DNA from: Actinoplanes philippinensis | GTDB taxonomy: Bacteria > Actinomycetota > Actinomycetes > Mycobacteriales > Micromonosporaceae | DNA: 54,915 bases | NCBI RefSeq assembly: GCF_900113015.1 | Contig: NZ_FONV01000032.1 | Location: forward strand, 1-54,915 | Direction of reading: 5' to 3' | Shown here: in pieces, positions 24,182 to 31,336 of the stretch | Layout: each line of letters opens with the position of its first letter | Position numbering within the stretch: the stretch's first letter is position 1 | The notes under the pieces: model-generated | What the model saw: only the letters and a program-made list of their open reading frames with translations | What the model was told of the DNA's origin: nothing | The model's database searches: none | Made by a program: the position numbers and the translations under genes

Positions 24182-24778
24182 ATGAGCACCACCGACAACC
24201 TCTGGCTGCAGAAGATCGCCGCCGACCCGGGCCACTCCCGGTGGTACATCGATCGGTTCCGCCAGATGGCCGCCCGCGGCGACGACCTGACCGGCGAGGC
24301 CCGGATGGTCGACGCCATGGTGCCGCGCGGCGCCCGGATCCTCGACGCCGGCTGCGGCACCGGGCGGGTCGGCGGCCACCTCGCCGCCGCCGGTCACGAC
24401 GTCACCGGTGTCGACCTCGACCCCGAGCTGATCACCGAGGCCCGCTCCCAGCACCCCGGAGCGACGTGGCAGGTCGGCGACCTCAGCGAGCTCGACCTGC
24501 CGGCCCGCTTCGACGCGATCGTCTGCGCCGGCAACGTGATGGCCTTCGCCGGCCCGTCCACCCGCGGCGAGATCCTGCGGCGGTTCGCCTCCCACCTGGC
24601 CGACGCCGGCCGGGCGGTGGTCGGTTTCGGCGCGGGCCGCGGCTACGACTTCGACGACTTCCTCACCGACGCCGCGGCGGCCGGCCTGACCCCGTCCGTG
24701 CTGCTCAGCACGTGGGACCTCCGGCCCTACGCCCCGGGCGCCGACTTCCTCGTCGCCGTTCTCAGCCCCACCGCCTGA
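24182..24778 (+). CDS. Class I SAM-dependent methyltransferase
   Basis: A 198-aa soluble methyltransferase. Motif I is ARILDAGCGTGRVGGHLA, followed by VTGVDLDPELITEA (motif II acidic residue), TWQVGDLSELDL and FDAIVCAGNVMAF (motif IV). The C-terminal strands end LRPYAPGADFLVAVL. The substrate is unknown; the fold group includes small-molecule methylases. An AGAAGAGGTAAC ribosome site precedes ATG 24182. It probably follows the isochorismatase gene in one transcript (39-bp gap). The 3' end overlaps the convergent DUF6232 gene by 17 bp. Confidence 0.85.
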   Translation: MSTTDNLWLQKIAADPGHSRWYIDRFRQMAARGDDLTGEARMVDAMVPRGARILDAGCGTGRVGGHLAAAGHDVTGVDLDPELITEARSQHPGATWQVGDLSELDLPARFDAIVCAGNVMAFAGPSTRGEILRRFASHLADAGRAVVGFGAGRGYDFDDFLTDAAAAGLTPSVLLSTWDLRPYAPGADFLVAVLSPTA

Positions 24779-25079
24779 ACGGCGTCTGCCCGGGCGGCTT
24801 CGGGCGTTCCTCCAGGGCCCTCTGCAGAGCACGGGTGACCATGTTGAAGACGCGTGGCTCCCGGCTCTCGTAGAGGGTGACCTGCCGTCCCTGGTAACGG
24901 GCCTGGAGGACCCACACCTGCTTCGGGCGCCACGGCTCCCACCAGTTGCGCTCGACGAGCTTGATCGCCACGTCGCCGATGTCGGCGATCGCGAAGCTCT
25001 CCGGTTCCCCGCCGGTCTCCCGGATGAAGGCCTCACTGGTGATCTCGGCGTCGTAGCTGCGGTAGTACACCCTCCTCAC
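24762..25079 (-). CDS. DUF6232 family protein
   Basis: A 105-aa protein of unknown function. It opens with YYRSYDAEITSEAFI, then a short strand (FAIADIGDVAIKLVERN) and a WxPWRPKQVWVLQARYQG stretch. DUF6232 proteins begin with a YYR...I(T/R)x-F pattern followed by a predicted strand and usually membrane helices; here no clear helix pair is seen, so this may be a soluble variant. It is convergent with the methyltransferase and divergent from narK, with 258 bp between the two starts. Confidence 0.6.
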   Translation of the reverse strand: MRRVYYRSYDAEITSEAFIRETGGEPESFAIADIGDVAIKLVERNWWEPWRPKQVWVLQARYQGRQVTLYESREPRVFNMVTRALQRALEERPKPPGQTPFRRWG

Positions 25080-25225
25080 CAGGACTCCTCTCGCAACGGC
25101 CCCCGCAGGTCATGGTCACACGGGTGTCGACGCTCCTCAATCCGTGGCGCGACCGGAACCACGCCGGCCGTCCCTCACTGCCGGGGTCCGGGGCCGCCCG
25201 GGAACCGGCCGGACCCTGGTGAGCA

Positions 25226-25260
25226 GGGACCGGGACCCGCCGGGACAGGCCCAACGTCCC
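25226..25260. promoter_or_regulatory. Possible degenerate DosR-like boxes upstream of narK
   Basis: GGGACCGGGACCC (25226-25238) and GGGAC-N9-GTCCC (25242-25260) resemble the narG box imperfectly and lie 78-112 bp before the narK start. Plausible co-regulation but the spacing departs from consensus. Confidence 0.3.
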
Positions 25261-25337
25261 TGTCGGCGGCGCCGTGCCGGCGGCGACTCTGGTGGTGACC
25301 CGCAGACCGGGCCACCGCCGGACGATGGAGTGGAACC

Positions 25338-26543
25338 ATGAGCACACCGCAGACCCCGACCGCCCGAACCGGGGGCCGGGCCGGATTGATGCTCGCCCTG
25401 GCGACCGTGGGGTTCGCCGTCAACTTCTGGGCGTGGGCGCTGCTCAGCCCGCTCGCCACGAGGTTCCAGGCCGCGCTGCACCTGACCCCGTTCCAGCAGG
25501 CGCTGCTCGTGGCGGTGCCGGTCGTCGTCGGGTCGGTCGGGCGGATCCCGGTCGGCGCGCTCACCGACCGCTACGGCGGCCGGGTGATGTTCCCGCTGAT
25601 CTCGCTCACCACCATCGTCCCGGTTCTCTACCTCGGGCTGTTCGGGCACGAAGCGCTCACGTCGCTGCTGGTCGGCGGGTTCTTCCTCGGTATCGGCGGC
25701 ACCGCGTTCGCGGTCGGTGTCCCGTTCGTCAACGCCTGGTTCCCGCCGGAGCGGCGCGGTCTCGCCGTCGGTGTGTTCGGCGTCGGCATGGGCGGCACCG
25801 CGATCAGCGCGCTCACCACGGTCAAGCTGGTCGACGCCGACGGCACCGCCGCCCCGTTCCTGATCACCGCGGGAGTGCTGGCCGCGTACGCCGCGATCTC
25901 CTGGCTCGTCCTCCGCGACGCGCCCGGCCGCCCGGTGCCCACCGCGCCGCTCGCGCAGCGTCTCGGCGCCGTCCTGCGCCTCCGGATCACCTGGCAGGCG
26001 TCCGCCCTGTACGCCGTCGCCTTCGGTGGCTACGTGGCCTTCTCGGTCTATCTGCCCGCCTATCTGAAGACCGCCTACGGCCTCACCCAGGCCGACGCCG
26101 CCAACCGGATGGCCGGTTTCGTCCTGCTGGCCGTGATCATGCGGCCGGTCGGCGGCTGGCTCTCCGACCGCTTCGCCGCCAGCCGTGTCCTCGCCGTCGC
26201 GCTCGGCGTCGTGGTCCTCGGCGCGGTCGTCCAGTCCTTCACCCCCGGCCTGGCGCCGCTCGGCACGATCGCGTTCCTCGGCATGGCCGCGGCCCTCGGC
26301 ACCGGCAGCGGCGCCACGTTCGCCCTGGTCGCCCAGGTCGCCCCGGCCAACCAGGTCGGCGCGGTCACCGGCATCGTCGGCGCGGCGGGCGGCCTCGGCG
26401 GATTCATCCCGCCGCTGGTGATGGGCGTCATCTACGGGGAGTTCCAGTCGTACGCCCTCGGCCTCGCCCTCCTCGGCGTCGTCGCCCTGGCCGCCCTGCT
26501 GCTCGACGTCCTCTCCGTCGGCCGCCGCCCGGTGACCGCCTGA
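25338..26543 (+). CDS. narK: Nitrate/nitrite transporter, MFS family
   Basis: A 401-aa 12-helix major facilitator of the nitrate/nitrite porter group. The first signature (FFLGIGGTAFAVGVPFVNAW followed by FPPERRGLAVGVFGVGMGG) and the second half-repeat (GTGSGATFALVAQVAP then GAVTGIVGAAGGLGGFIPP) are the Gly-rich nitrate signatures of NarK-type carriers. The GALTDRYGGR loop follows helix 2. With narGHJI 1.8 kb upstream it would bring nitrate in and export nitrite. GGAGTGGAA precedes ATG 25338. Whether it exchanges nitrite or co-transports protons (NarK1 versus NarK2 type) is not decided. Confidence 0.93.
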   Translation: MSTPQTPTARTGGRAGLMLALATVGFAVNFWAWALLSPLATRFQAALHLTPFQQALLVAVPVVVGSVGRIPVGALTDRYGGRVMFPLISLTTIVPVLYLGLFGHEALTSLLVGGFFLGIGGTAFAVGVPFVNAWFPPERRGLAVGVFGVGMGGTAISALTTVKLVDADGTAAPFLITAGVLAAYAAISWLVLRDAPGRPVPTAPLAQRLGAVLRLRITWQASALYAVAFGGYVAFSVYLPAYLKTAYGLTQADAANRMAGFVLLAVIMRPVGGWLSDRFAASRVLAVALGVVVLGAVVQSFTPGLAPLGTIAFLGMAAALGTGSGATFALVAQVAPANQVGAVTGIVGAAGGLGGFIPPLVMGVIYGEFQSYALGLALLGVVALAALLLDVLSVGRRPVTA

Positions 26544-26560
26544 CAGACCCGTCCCCAGGA

Positions 26561-26599
26561 CCGAACCCCCGGCCGCTCGTCCCACGGCCGGGGGTTCGG
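26561..26599. terminator. Bidirectional terminator between narK and hydrolase
   Basis: CCGAACCCCCGGCCG and CGGCCGGGGGTTCGG form a perfect 15-bp stem with a 9-nt loop (26576-26584). It lies between two convergent genes and can serve both. There is no U-tract, as is usual in high-GC actinobacteria. Confidence 0.85.
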
Positions 26600-26627
26600 C
26601 GTCGGCGAGGGCGGGCGCGGCGGCGGC

Positions 26628-27494
26628 TCAGGTGGTGGACAGGAAGTCGTGGATGGCGGCGGCGACCGGGCCCGGGGCCTGCTCCGCCTGGTGGTGACCG
26701 CTCTCGATCACCTGGTGGCGCAGCGGAAGGGCCAGCCACGGCGCCCAGATCGCGGCCGGGTCGCCGTGGATGTCCAGGTCGTCCTCGGCGGATTCGAGGA
26801 GCAGCGTGGGGCACCGGACCTGACGGCCGGCGGCGCGGTCCTCCTCGTCGTGGCGGCGGTCGATGCGCAGGTTGGCCCGGTAGTCCTCGCACATGCCGTG
26901 CACCACTGCCGGATCACGCAGCGCCGCCCGCACGTCGTCGTGGTTGCCGTGGCCCATCTCGGCGGGGGACGGGAGGCGGTACCAGGCGTCCGGGTCGGCG
27001 CTGATCACCCGCTCGGCGGGCTTGTCGGTCTGGCCCAGGAACCACCAGTGCCACCAGGCCAGCGCGAACGTGGCATCGGTGCGTTCCAGGTGCTCGACCG
27101 GGGGCAGGCCGTCCATCACGACGAGATGCGTCACGCGTGCCGGGTGGTCCATCGCGGCACGGAACGCGGCCACCGAGCCCCGGTCGTGCCCGGCCACCGC
27201 GAACCGGTCGTGACCCAGGTGCTCCATCAGGCGGACCACGTCCCGCGCCATGGCGCGTTTGCTGGACTGGGCGTGCTCGGGCTCGTCGGGCGGGAGCGTC
27301 GACCTGCCGTACCCCCGCAGGTCGGGTGTCACCACGAAGTGGTGGGCGGCGAGGCGGGGCGCCACCTCGTGCCAGGTCGTGTGGGTCCGCGGATGGCCGT
27401 GCAGCAGCACGATCGGGGTGCCGGCGCCCCCGTGCCGGACGCGCAGGGTCACCTCGCCGACGTCGATGTGGTCCAGCTGAAAACCGTCGAACAT
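26628..27494 (-). CDS. Alpha/beta hydrolase, haloacetate dehalogenase/epoxide hydrolase-like
   Basis: A 288-aa alpha/beta-fold hydrolase with an aspartate nucleophile (AVAGHDRGSVAAFR) in place of serine. The oxyanion motif is LLHGHPRTHTTWHEVA, DLRGYGRS follows, the cap contains AWWHWWFLGQ (the His-Trp pair that binds halide in fluoroacetate dehalogenases), and the catalytic His is in ESGHHQAEQAP. The second carboxylate-binding Arg of fluoroacetate dehalogenase (DRGGR) is Val here, so the substrate may differ. Two ATGs are adjacent (27497 and 27494); TAACGT lies 6 bp before the second, favouring 27494. Divergent from the VOC gene at 27537. Confidence 0.8.
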   Translation of the reverse strand: MFDGFQLDHIDVGEVTLRVRHGGAGTPIVLLHGHPRTHTTWHEVAPRLAAHHFVVTPDLRGYGRSTLPPDEPEHAQSSKRAMARDVVRLMEHLGHDRFAVAGHDRGSVAAFRAAMDHPARVTHLVVMDGLPPVEHLERTDATFALAWWHWWFLGQTDKPAERVISADPDAWYRLPSPAEMGHGNHDDVRAALRDPAVVHGMCEDYRANLRIDRRHDEEDRAAGRQVRCPTLLLESAEDDLDIHGDPAAIWAPWLALPLRHQVIESGHHQAEQAPGPVAAAIHDFLSTT

Positions 27495-27536
27495 CATGGC
27501 ACGTTACCCGTTCGAAGATCCCCTAGTCTGGTACGC

Positions 27537-27908
27537 ATGTTCGAAACGGCGCTGGTGAATCTCTACACCCGTGACATCGACGCGGGTGTTCATTTCTATC
27601 GTGACCTGCTCGGGTTCGTGGAGACGTTCCGGGCGCCCGAGCATGTCGAGTTGCGGCTCGGCGGGTTCACCGTCGGGCTGGGGAGCGTCGAGGCGGCCCG
27701 GCGGCTGCACCGGGTCGAGCCCGAGCCGGGGCGGCCGGCCATGGTGCTGGTGGTGTGGACCGGTGACGTCGACGAGGCGTTCGCCCGGCTCGTCGCCGCC
27801 GGGGTCCCGGTGGTGCAGCCGCCGTACTCCTCCGGAAACGACAAACGGGCCGCGCTGCTGCAGGACCCCGACGGCAACCTCGTGGAGATCGTGTCGAAAG
27901 CAGGCTGA
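27537..27908 (+). CDS. VOC family protein
   Basis: A 123-aa glyoxalase/bleomycin-resistance-fold protein. It starts ALVNLYTRDIDAGVHFYRDL and ends LLQDPDGNLVEIVSK, the two halves of the paired beta-alpha-beta-beta-beta fold, with EHVELRLGGFTVGLG between. A long upstream frame is ignored: TAGTCT at 7 bp before ATG 27537 sets a leaderless start. The stop lies at the edge of a GrpB remnant, so an insertion or deletion may have joined this gene to that relic. Confidence 0.85.
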   Translation: MFETALVNLYTRDIDAGVHFYRDLLGFVETFRAPEHVELRLGGFTVGLGSVEAARRLHRVEPEPGRPAMVLVVWTGDVDEAFARLVAAGVPVVQPPYSSGNDKRAALLQDPDGNLVEIVSKAG

Positions 27909-28093
27909 GCCCTCGTCGGGCGCAAGTCCGTGACCACCTGCGGGCGCATCCGGAGGACGCCGCCGAGTACGGGCGGATCAAGACCGCGCTGGCCGCAGCC
28001 GACGAGCACGACCGGCCCCGCTATCGGGCGGGCAAGGCGCCGTTCATCCAGTCGGTGCTGAGGCGGGCCACTCGTGAGCGAGGATCGACATGA
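27905..28093 (+). pseudogene. GrpB family protein, C-terminal remnant
   Basis: A frame without a start reads RRAQVRDHLRAHPEDAAEYG, then RIKTALAA, RPRYRAGKAPFIQSVLRRA and stops at 28091-28093. This is the C-terminal helix pair of GrpB-like nucleotidyltransferase-fold proteins (FRDYLRAHP...A-x-Y-x-x-LK, Y-x-x-GK-x-x-FI). The first two thirds of a normal GrpB gene are missing. The end overlaps the convergent GNAT gene by 50 bp. Confidence 0.6.
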
Positions 28094-28610
28094 CGGTGGC
28101 GTCGATCCACCGGTCGCCGTCGCGCAGCGCCTCCCGGAGCACGCCCTCGGCCACGAAGCCGACCTTCTCGTAGACGCGCCGCGCCCGCGGGTTGTGCGCG
28201 TACACCTCGAGCGAGATCCGGTGCAGGCCCAGCCGCTCGAATCCGTGGCCGACGATCAGCCGCACCGCCTCGGTGCCGAGCCCGCGGTCACGGCCGGCCG
28301 CCACGAGCAGGGTCCGGAAGTTGCAGCTGCGATTGTGCGGGTCCCATTCGTTGAGGACCACCTCGCCGACGCACGCGCCGCTCGCCCGGTCGACGACGGC
28401 CAGGTCCAGCCGGTCGTCCTGGGTGTTGCGGCCGGCGTACCAGGCGCGGGTCCGCTGCTCGTCGGGCGCGTCCTCCGGGGAGCTGCCGGTCAGCCGGGCC
28501 ACCTCGGGATCGGCGACCGCCTCCAGGAACACCGGCACGTCGGCGTCGATGAACGGGCGCAACACGACCCGCTCGCCGGTCAGCACCGGCTTGATCGAGA
28601 AATCGGCCAT
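28044..28610 (-). CDS. GNAT family N-acetyltransferase (RimJ/RimL-like)
   Basis: A 188-aa acetyltransferase. TGERVVLRPFIDADVPVFLE is the start of the RimJ/RimL-type fold, LAVVDRASGACVGEVVLNEW the central hairpin, and GRDRGLGTEAVRLIVGHGFE the acetyl-CoA loop (R-G-x-G-x-E). HRISLEVYAHNPRARRVYEK and GFVAEGVLREAL complete the family pattern. Likely acts on a protein N-terminus or small amine; unknown. GGAGGATCAGCGG precedes ATG 28610. Its 3' end overlaps the GrpB remnant. Confidence 0.88.
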   Translation of the reverse strand: MADFSIKPVLTGERVVLRPFIDADVPVFLEAVADPEVARLTGSSPEDAPDEQRTRAWYAGRNTQDDRLDLAVVDRASGACVGEVVLNEWDPHNRSCNFRTLLVAAGRDRGLGTEAVRLIVGHGFERLGLHRISLEVYAHNPRARRVYEKVGFVAEGVLREALRDGDRWIDATVMSILAHEWPASAPTG

Positions 28611-28782
28611 CCGCTGATCCTCCGATGCCCGGCCGGGCCGGTCAAAGCAGATATCACGGACGAGCTGGGCGCGGCCCCGGCGGCCCGGGCTGGTAGGTGG
28701 GTGACGGTCCGCCGAAGGTGGGGAACCGGTACCGATCCCGGTCGTACGGTCGGGTCAGGAACACCTGACGAGGGGGAAGAGC

Positions 28783-29034
28783 ATGCCGATCTTCATGGAC
28801 GTCCACACCATCGCCGGTGGCGTCGACATCGAGGACGTCGCGAAGGCGCACGTGGCGGACCTGCAGACACAGGCCGGGCACGACGTCGAATACCAGCGTT
28901 ACTGGGTCGACGAGACCCAGGGGAAGATCTTCTGCCTGGTGGAGGCCCCGTCGGCGGATGCCGCTGCGGCGGTGCACCGCGAGGCGCACGGCCTGGTCGC
29001 CGACGAGATCTACCAGGTCCAGGAGGGCTCCTAG
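28783..29034 (+). CDS. DUF4242 protein, SCO4226-like nickel-binding ferredoxin fold
   Basis: An 83-aa protein. PIFMDVHTIAGGVDIEDVAK, then QTQAGHDVEYQRYWVDETQG, KIFCLVEAPSADAAAAVHRE and AHGLVADEIYQV match DUF4242, a dimeric alpha/beta-barrel whose Streptomyces member SCO4226 binds nickel. His8 and the central Tyr/His residues are candidate ligands. GGGGGAAGAGC gives a strong ribosome site before ATG 28783. The stop overlaps the convergent HTH regulator gene by 4 bp. Confidence 0.85.
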   Translation: MPIFMDVHTIAGGVDIEDVAKAHVADLQTQAGHDVEYQRYWVDETQGKIFCLVEAPSADAAAAVHREAHGLVADEIYQVQEGS

Positions 29035-29876
29035 GACGCGCTCATGCTCTGCGTGCCGATCACGCTGAGCAGCTTGAGCCGGTCGGCGGCGTCGCTGCCG
29101 ACCGGCGCCGAGTAGCACACCACCTTCACATCGCTGCCCGGGGCGGTGAGCACGTCGCAGTCGACGCTGAACGAGCCGACCTCCGGATGGTGCACGGTCT
29201 TGCTGTTCGACTCGTGCGTGCCGACCACACCGTCGTCCCACAGCCGCACGAAGTCGGCGCTGGCCGCCCGCAGCGCGGCCAGCAGGTCGCGCAGGCCCGG
29301 ATCGGCCGGATACCGGGCGGTCGCCGCCCGCAGATCGGTCACCAGCACCGCGCGGAACAGCGTGGTCTGCTCGGGCGTGCACCGGATCCGGCTGGGCATG
29401 CCGGTGAACTCCCGCCACGCCACGTTGCGCTCCCGCCCGCGCAGCATCGACAGATCGCCGATCAGGGCCGCGCCGAGCGGATTCCACTCGATCATGTTCC
29501 ACGAAGCGTCACACACGGTGAGCGCGACGCCGTCGAGCTGGTCGAGCAGGCGGCGCACCCCGGGCGGCGTGCCCGGCGGGATCCGGCCCGCGCCCGGCGC
29601 GGTCTGACCGGCCAGCACGAACAGGTGCTCCCGCTCGGCGGTGGACAGCCGCAAGGCCCGCGACAGAGCCGACAGCACCTGTACGGACGGTGACGTCGCC
29701 CGGCCCTGCTCGAGCCGCACCACGTAGTCGACCGACAGGTCGGCCAGCTGAGCCAGCTCCTCGCGCCGCAGCCCGGCGGCCCGGCGCACCCCACCGGCCG
29801 GCACCCCCGCCGCCTGCGGCGTCGTCCGGTCCCGCCAGCCTCGCAGCGCCCTGCCCAACTCCCGCGATCCGCTCAC
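29031..29876 (-). CDS. HTH (XRE-type) regulator with MmyB-like ligand domain
   Basis: A 281-aa regulator. Residues about 30-85 hold the HTH (RRAAGLRREELAQLADLSVD, YVVRLEQGRA, SALSRALRLSTAEREHLFVLAG). From residue about 105 comes the MmyB-like PAS-fold ligand domain, with LDGVALTVCDASWNMIEWNP, NVAWREFT and a HHPEVGSFSVDCDVLT block, which binds fatty acids in known members. GTG 29876 is set by GATACT 7 bp upstream. No target gene is evident. Confidence 0.85.
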   Translation of the reverse strand: MSGSRELGRALRGWRDRTTPQAAGVPAGGVRRAAGLRREELAQLADLSVDYVVRLEQGRATSPSVQVLSALSRALRLSTAEREHLFVLAGQTAPGAGRIPPGTPPGVRRLLDQLDGVALTVCDASWNMIEWNPLGAALIGDLSMLRGRERNVAWREFTGMPSRIRCTPEQTTLFRAVLVTDLRAATARYPADPGLRDLLAALRAASADFVRLWDDGVVGTHESNSKTVHHPEVGSFSVDCDVLTAPGSDVKVVCYSAPVGSDAADRLKLLSVIGTQSMSAS

Positions 29877-29989
29877 GCCGTCAAGTATCGCCCCGCCCGG
29901 CCGGACGAGCCTGGTACTGCCAATACCACCGGGGCGCGCCAGGGGAATCCCCGCCGGGCCCGATCCACGCGTTTGACAGACTCGGCGCC

Positions 29990-30367
29990 ATGGGGTTGTT
30001 CACACTGCCCGAGGCCCGCGCGGAACTGGCCCGCCTCCGCCCGGTCCTCGCCGAGATCCTCACCGTCCGTGCCGACCTGGTGGAGCTCTCCGCCGCCCTG
30101 ACCCCCGGCGGCGCGCCCACGCCACTCGGCGGCCTGCCCGAACGCAAGGCCGCCGAGGCCCGCCTCAACGAGCTGATGACCACGGTCCAGGAGACCGGCG
30201 CCGAGCTCAAGGGGGTGGCGCCGCTGCTCGTCGACTTCCCGGCCACCCTCGACGACGTGCCGGTCCTGCTCTGCTGGCTCGAAGGCGACGGCGACATCAC
30301 CTGGTATCACCGCGCCGATCTGGGCTTCGCCGGCCGCCGTCCACTTCCGCCGGACCCGAAAAGCTGA
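29990..30367 (+). CDS. DUF2203 family protein
   Basis: A 125-aa protein of unknown function. It has the DUF2203 layout: FTLPEARAELARLRPVLAEI, a long helical middle with a basic KAAEARLNELM, then GVAPLLVDFPATLDDVPVLL and CWLEGDGDITWYHRADLGFA near the end. The W-x-x-G-x-x-x-I-x-W-W/Y-H-x-x-x-x-G-F/YxGR tail is the family's signature. ATG 29990 is preceded by CAGACT at 7 bp. Convergent with the amidase gene at 30467. Confidence 0.85.
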   Translation: MGLFTLPEARAELARLRPVLAEILTVRADLVELSAALTPGGAPTPLGGLPERKAAEARLNELMTTVQETGAELKGVAPLLVDFPATLDDVPVLLCWLEGDGDITWYHRADLGFAGRRPLPPDPKS

Positions 30368-30376
30368 TCAGGGGGT

Positions 30377-30402
30377 ACGGCCACGCCGGCTCCCGTGGCC
30401 GT
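30377..30402. terminator. Bidirectional terminator
   Basis: ACGGCCACG and CGTGGCCGT form a perfect 9-bp stem with an 8-nt loop between two convergent genes (ends at 30367 and 30467). Confidence 0.75.
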
Positions 30403-30466
30403 CCCCGCGACGTGGTCCCGGCGCCGGACCGACCCGCGCCCGCCGGGCCGGATGCGGTGGTCCCGC

Positions 30467-31306
30467 TCAACCCCGTCTCCGGCTCTCACCGGCTTCTCGG
30501 AACCCGTGAGCGTCGGCCCGCATCTCGGCCTCGTGATCGCCGCGACGGTAGGCCAGGGCGATCACGTCCTGCCGGCGCTGGTCGAGGTACCAGGCCGAGG
30601 ACTCGGCCGGGTCGATGGTGTGCCGCAGGATGCCGGGACGGCCCATCGGCAGCTCGGCCAGGACCTCACCGCGCGGCGACACGATCATGCTGGGGCAGTG
30701 CTGGTGCGGGTCGGGGATGTTCGCGGAGAGGACGAAACGCTGGTTCTCGGCGGCCCGGCTGATCAGATGGCTGCGCCAGACCCCCTGCGGCTCCCGTGGG
30801 TTCGCGGCATTGGTCAGATAGGCGAAGAACGCCGCGCCCGCCGTGGCCAGGTGCTGCCATTGCTCGGGGAAACGGATCTCACGGCACAGTTGTACGGCGG
30901 CCGTCGTGCCGCCGACCCGGAACGTCGGCAGGCCGTCGCCCGGGACCAGGCGGCCCCGCTCGTTCACGGCCAGATTGATCTTGCGGTAGATCTGCGGCTC
31001 GCGGCCGGGGGAGAGGTGGACGGCGGCGTTGGACCAGCCGGCCTCGTCCGGGTACAGCGAGCCCAGGAAGACGTGGCGCCGGTTGCCGGCGGCCAGCCCG
31101 GCCACGGCCCGGCGGATGCCGTCCGGATCCATCGTGTCCAGCGGGGAGAGGTCCTCGGCGTAACCGGAGAGCATGCCCTCCGGGAAGATCACCACGTCGC
31201 CCGGGGCGGTGCCGTCCAGGACGCCCCGCACGGTGGCGAGGTTGGCTTCGACGTCCCACACGACGGGGACCTGGGCGATCACGACGGAGAGCGGCACGGG
31301 CGACAT
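30467..31306 (-). CDS. Carbon-nitrogen hydrolase (nitrilase superfamily amidase)
   Basis: A 279-aa nitrilase-fold enzyme. The catalytic Glu is in VVIFPEGMLSGY, the Lys in IYRKINLAVNERG and the Cys in AAVQLCREIRFPEQW, followed by FFAYLTNAANP and FVLSANIP. It would hydrolyse a small amide or nitrile in the cytosol; the substrate is not clear. The start at 31306 is 30 bp from the divergent DUF4132 start, so the two share a very compact promoter region. A longer frame to 31780 is an antisense reading of the DUF4132 gene. Confidence 0.85.
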   Translation of the reverse strand: MSPVPLSVVIAQVPVVWDVEANLATVRGVLDGTAPGDVVIFPEGMLSGYAEDLSPLDTMDPDGIRRAVAGLAAGNRRHVFLGSLYPDEAGWSNAAVHLSPGREPQIYRKINLAVNERGRLVPGDGLPTFRVGGTTAAVQLCREIRFPEQWQHLATAGAAFFAYLTNAANPREPQGVWRSHLISRAAENQRFVLSANIPDPHQHCPSMIVSPRGEVLAELPMGRPGILRHTIDPAESSAWYLDQRRQDVIALAYRRGDHEAEMRADAHGFREAGESRRRG

Positions 31307-31336
31307 TCTGTCGTACCCCGTCACTACTGTGTCGGC

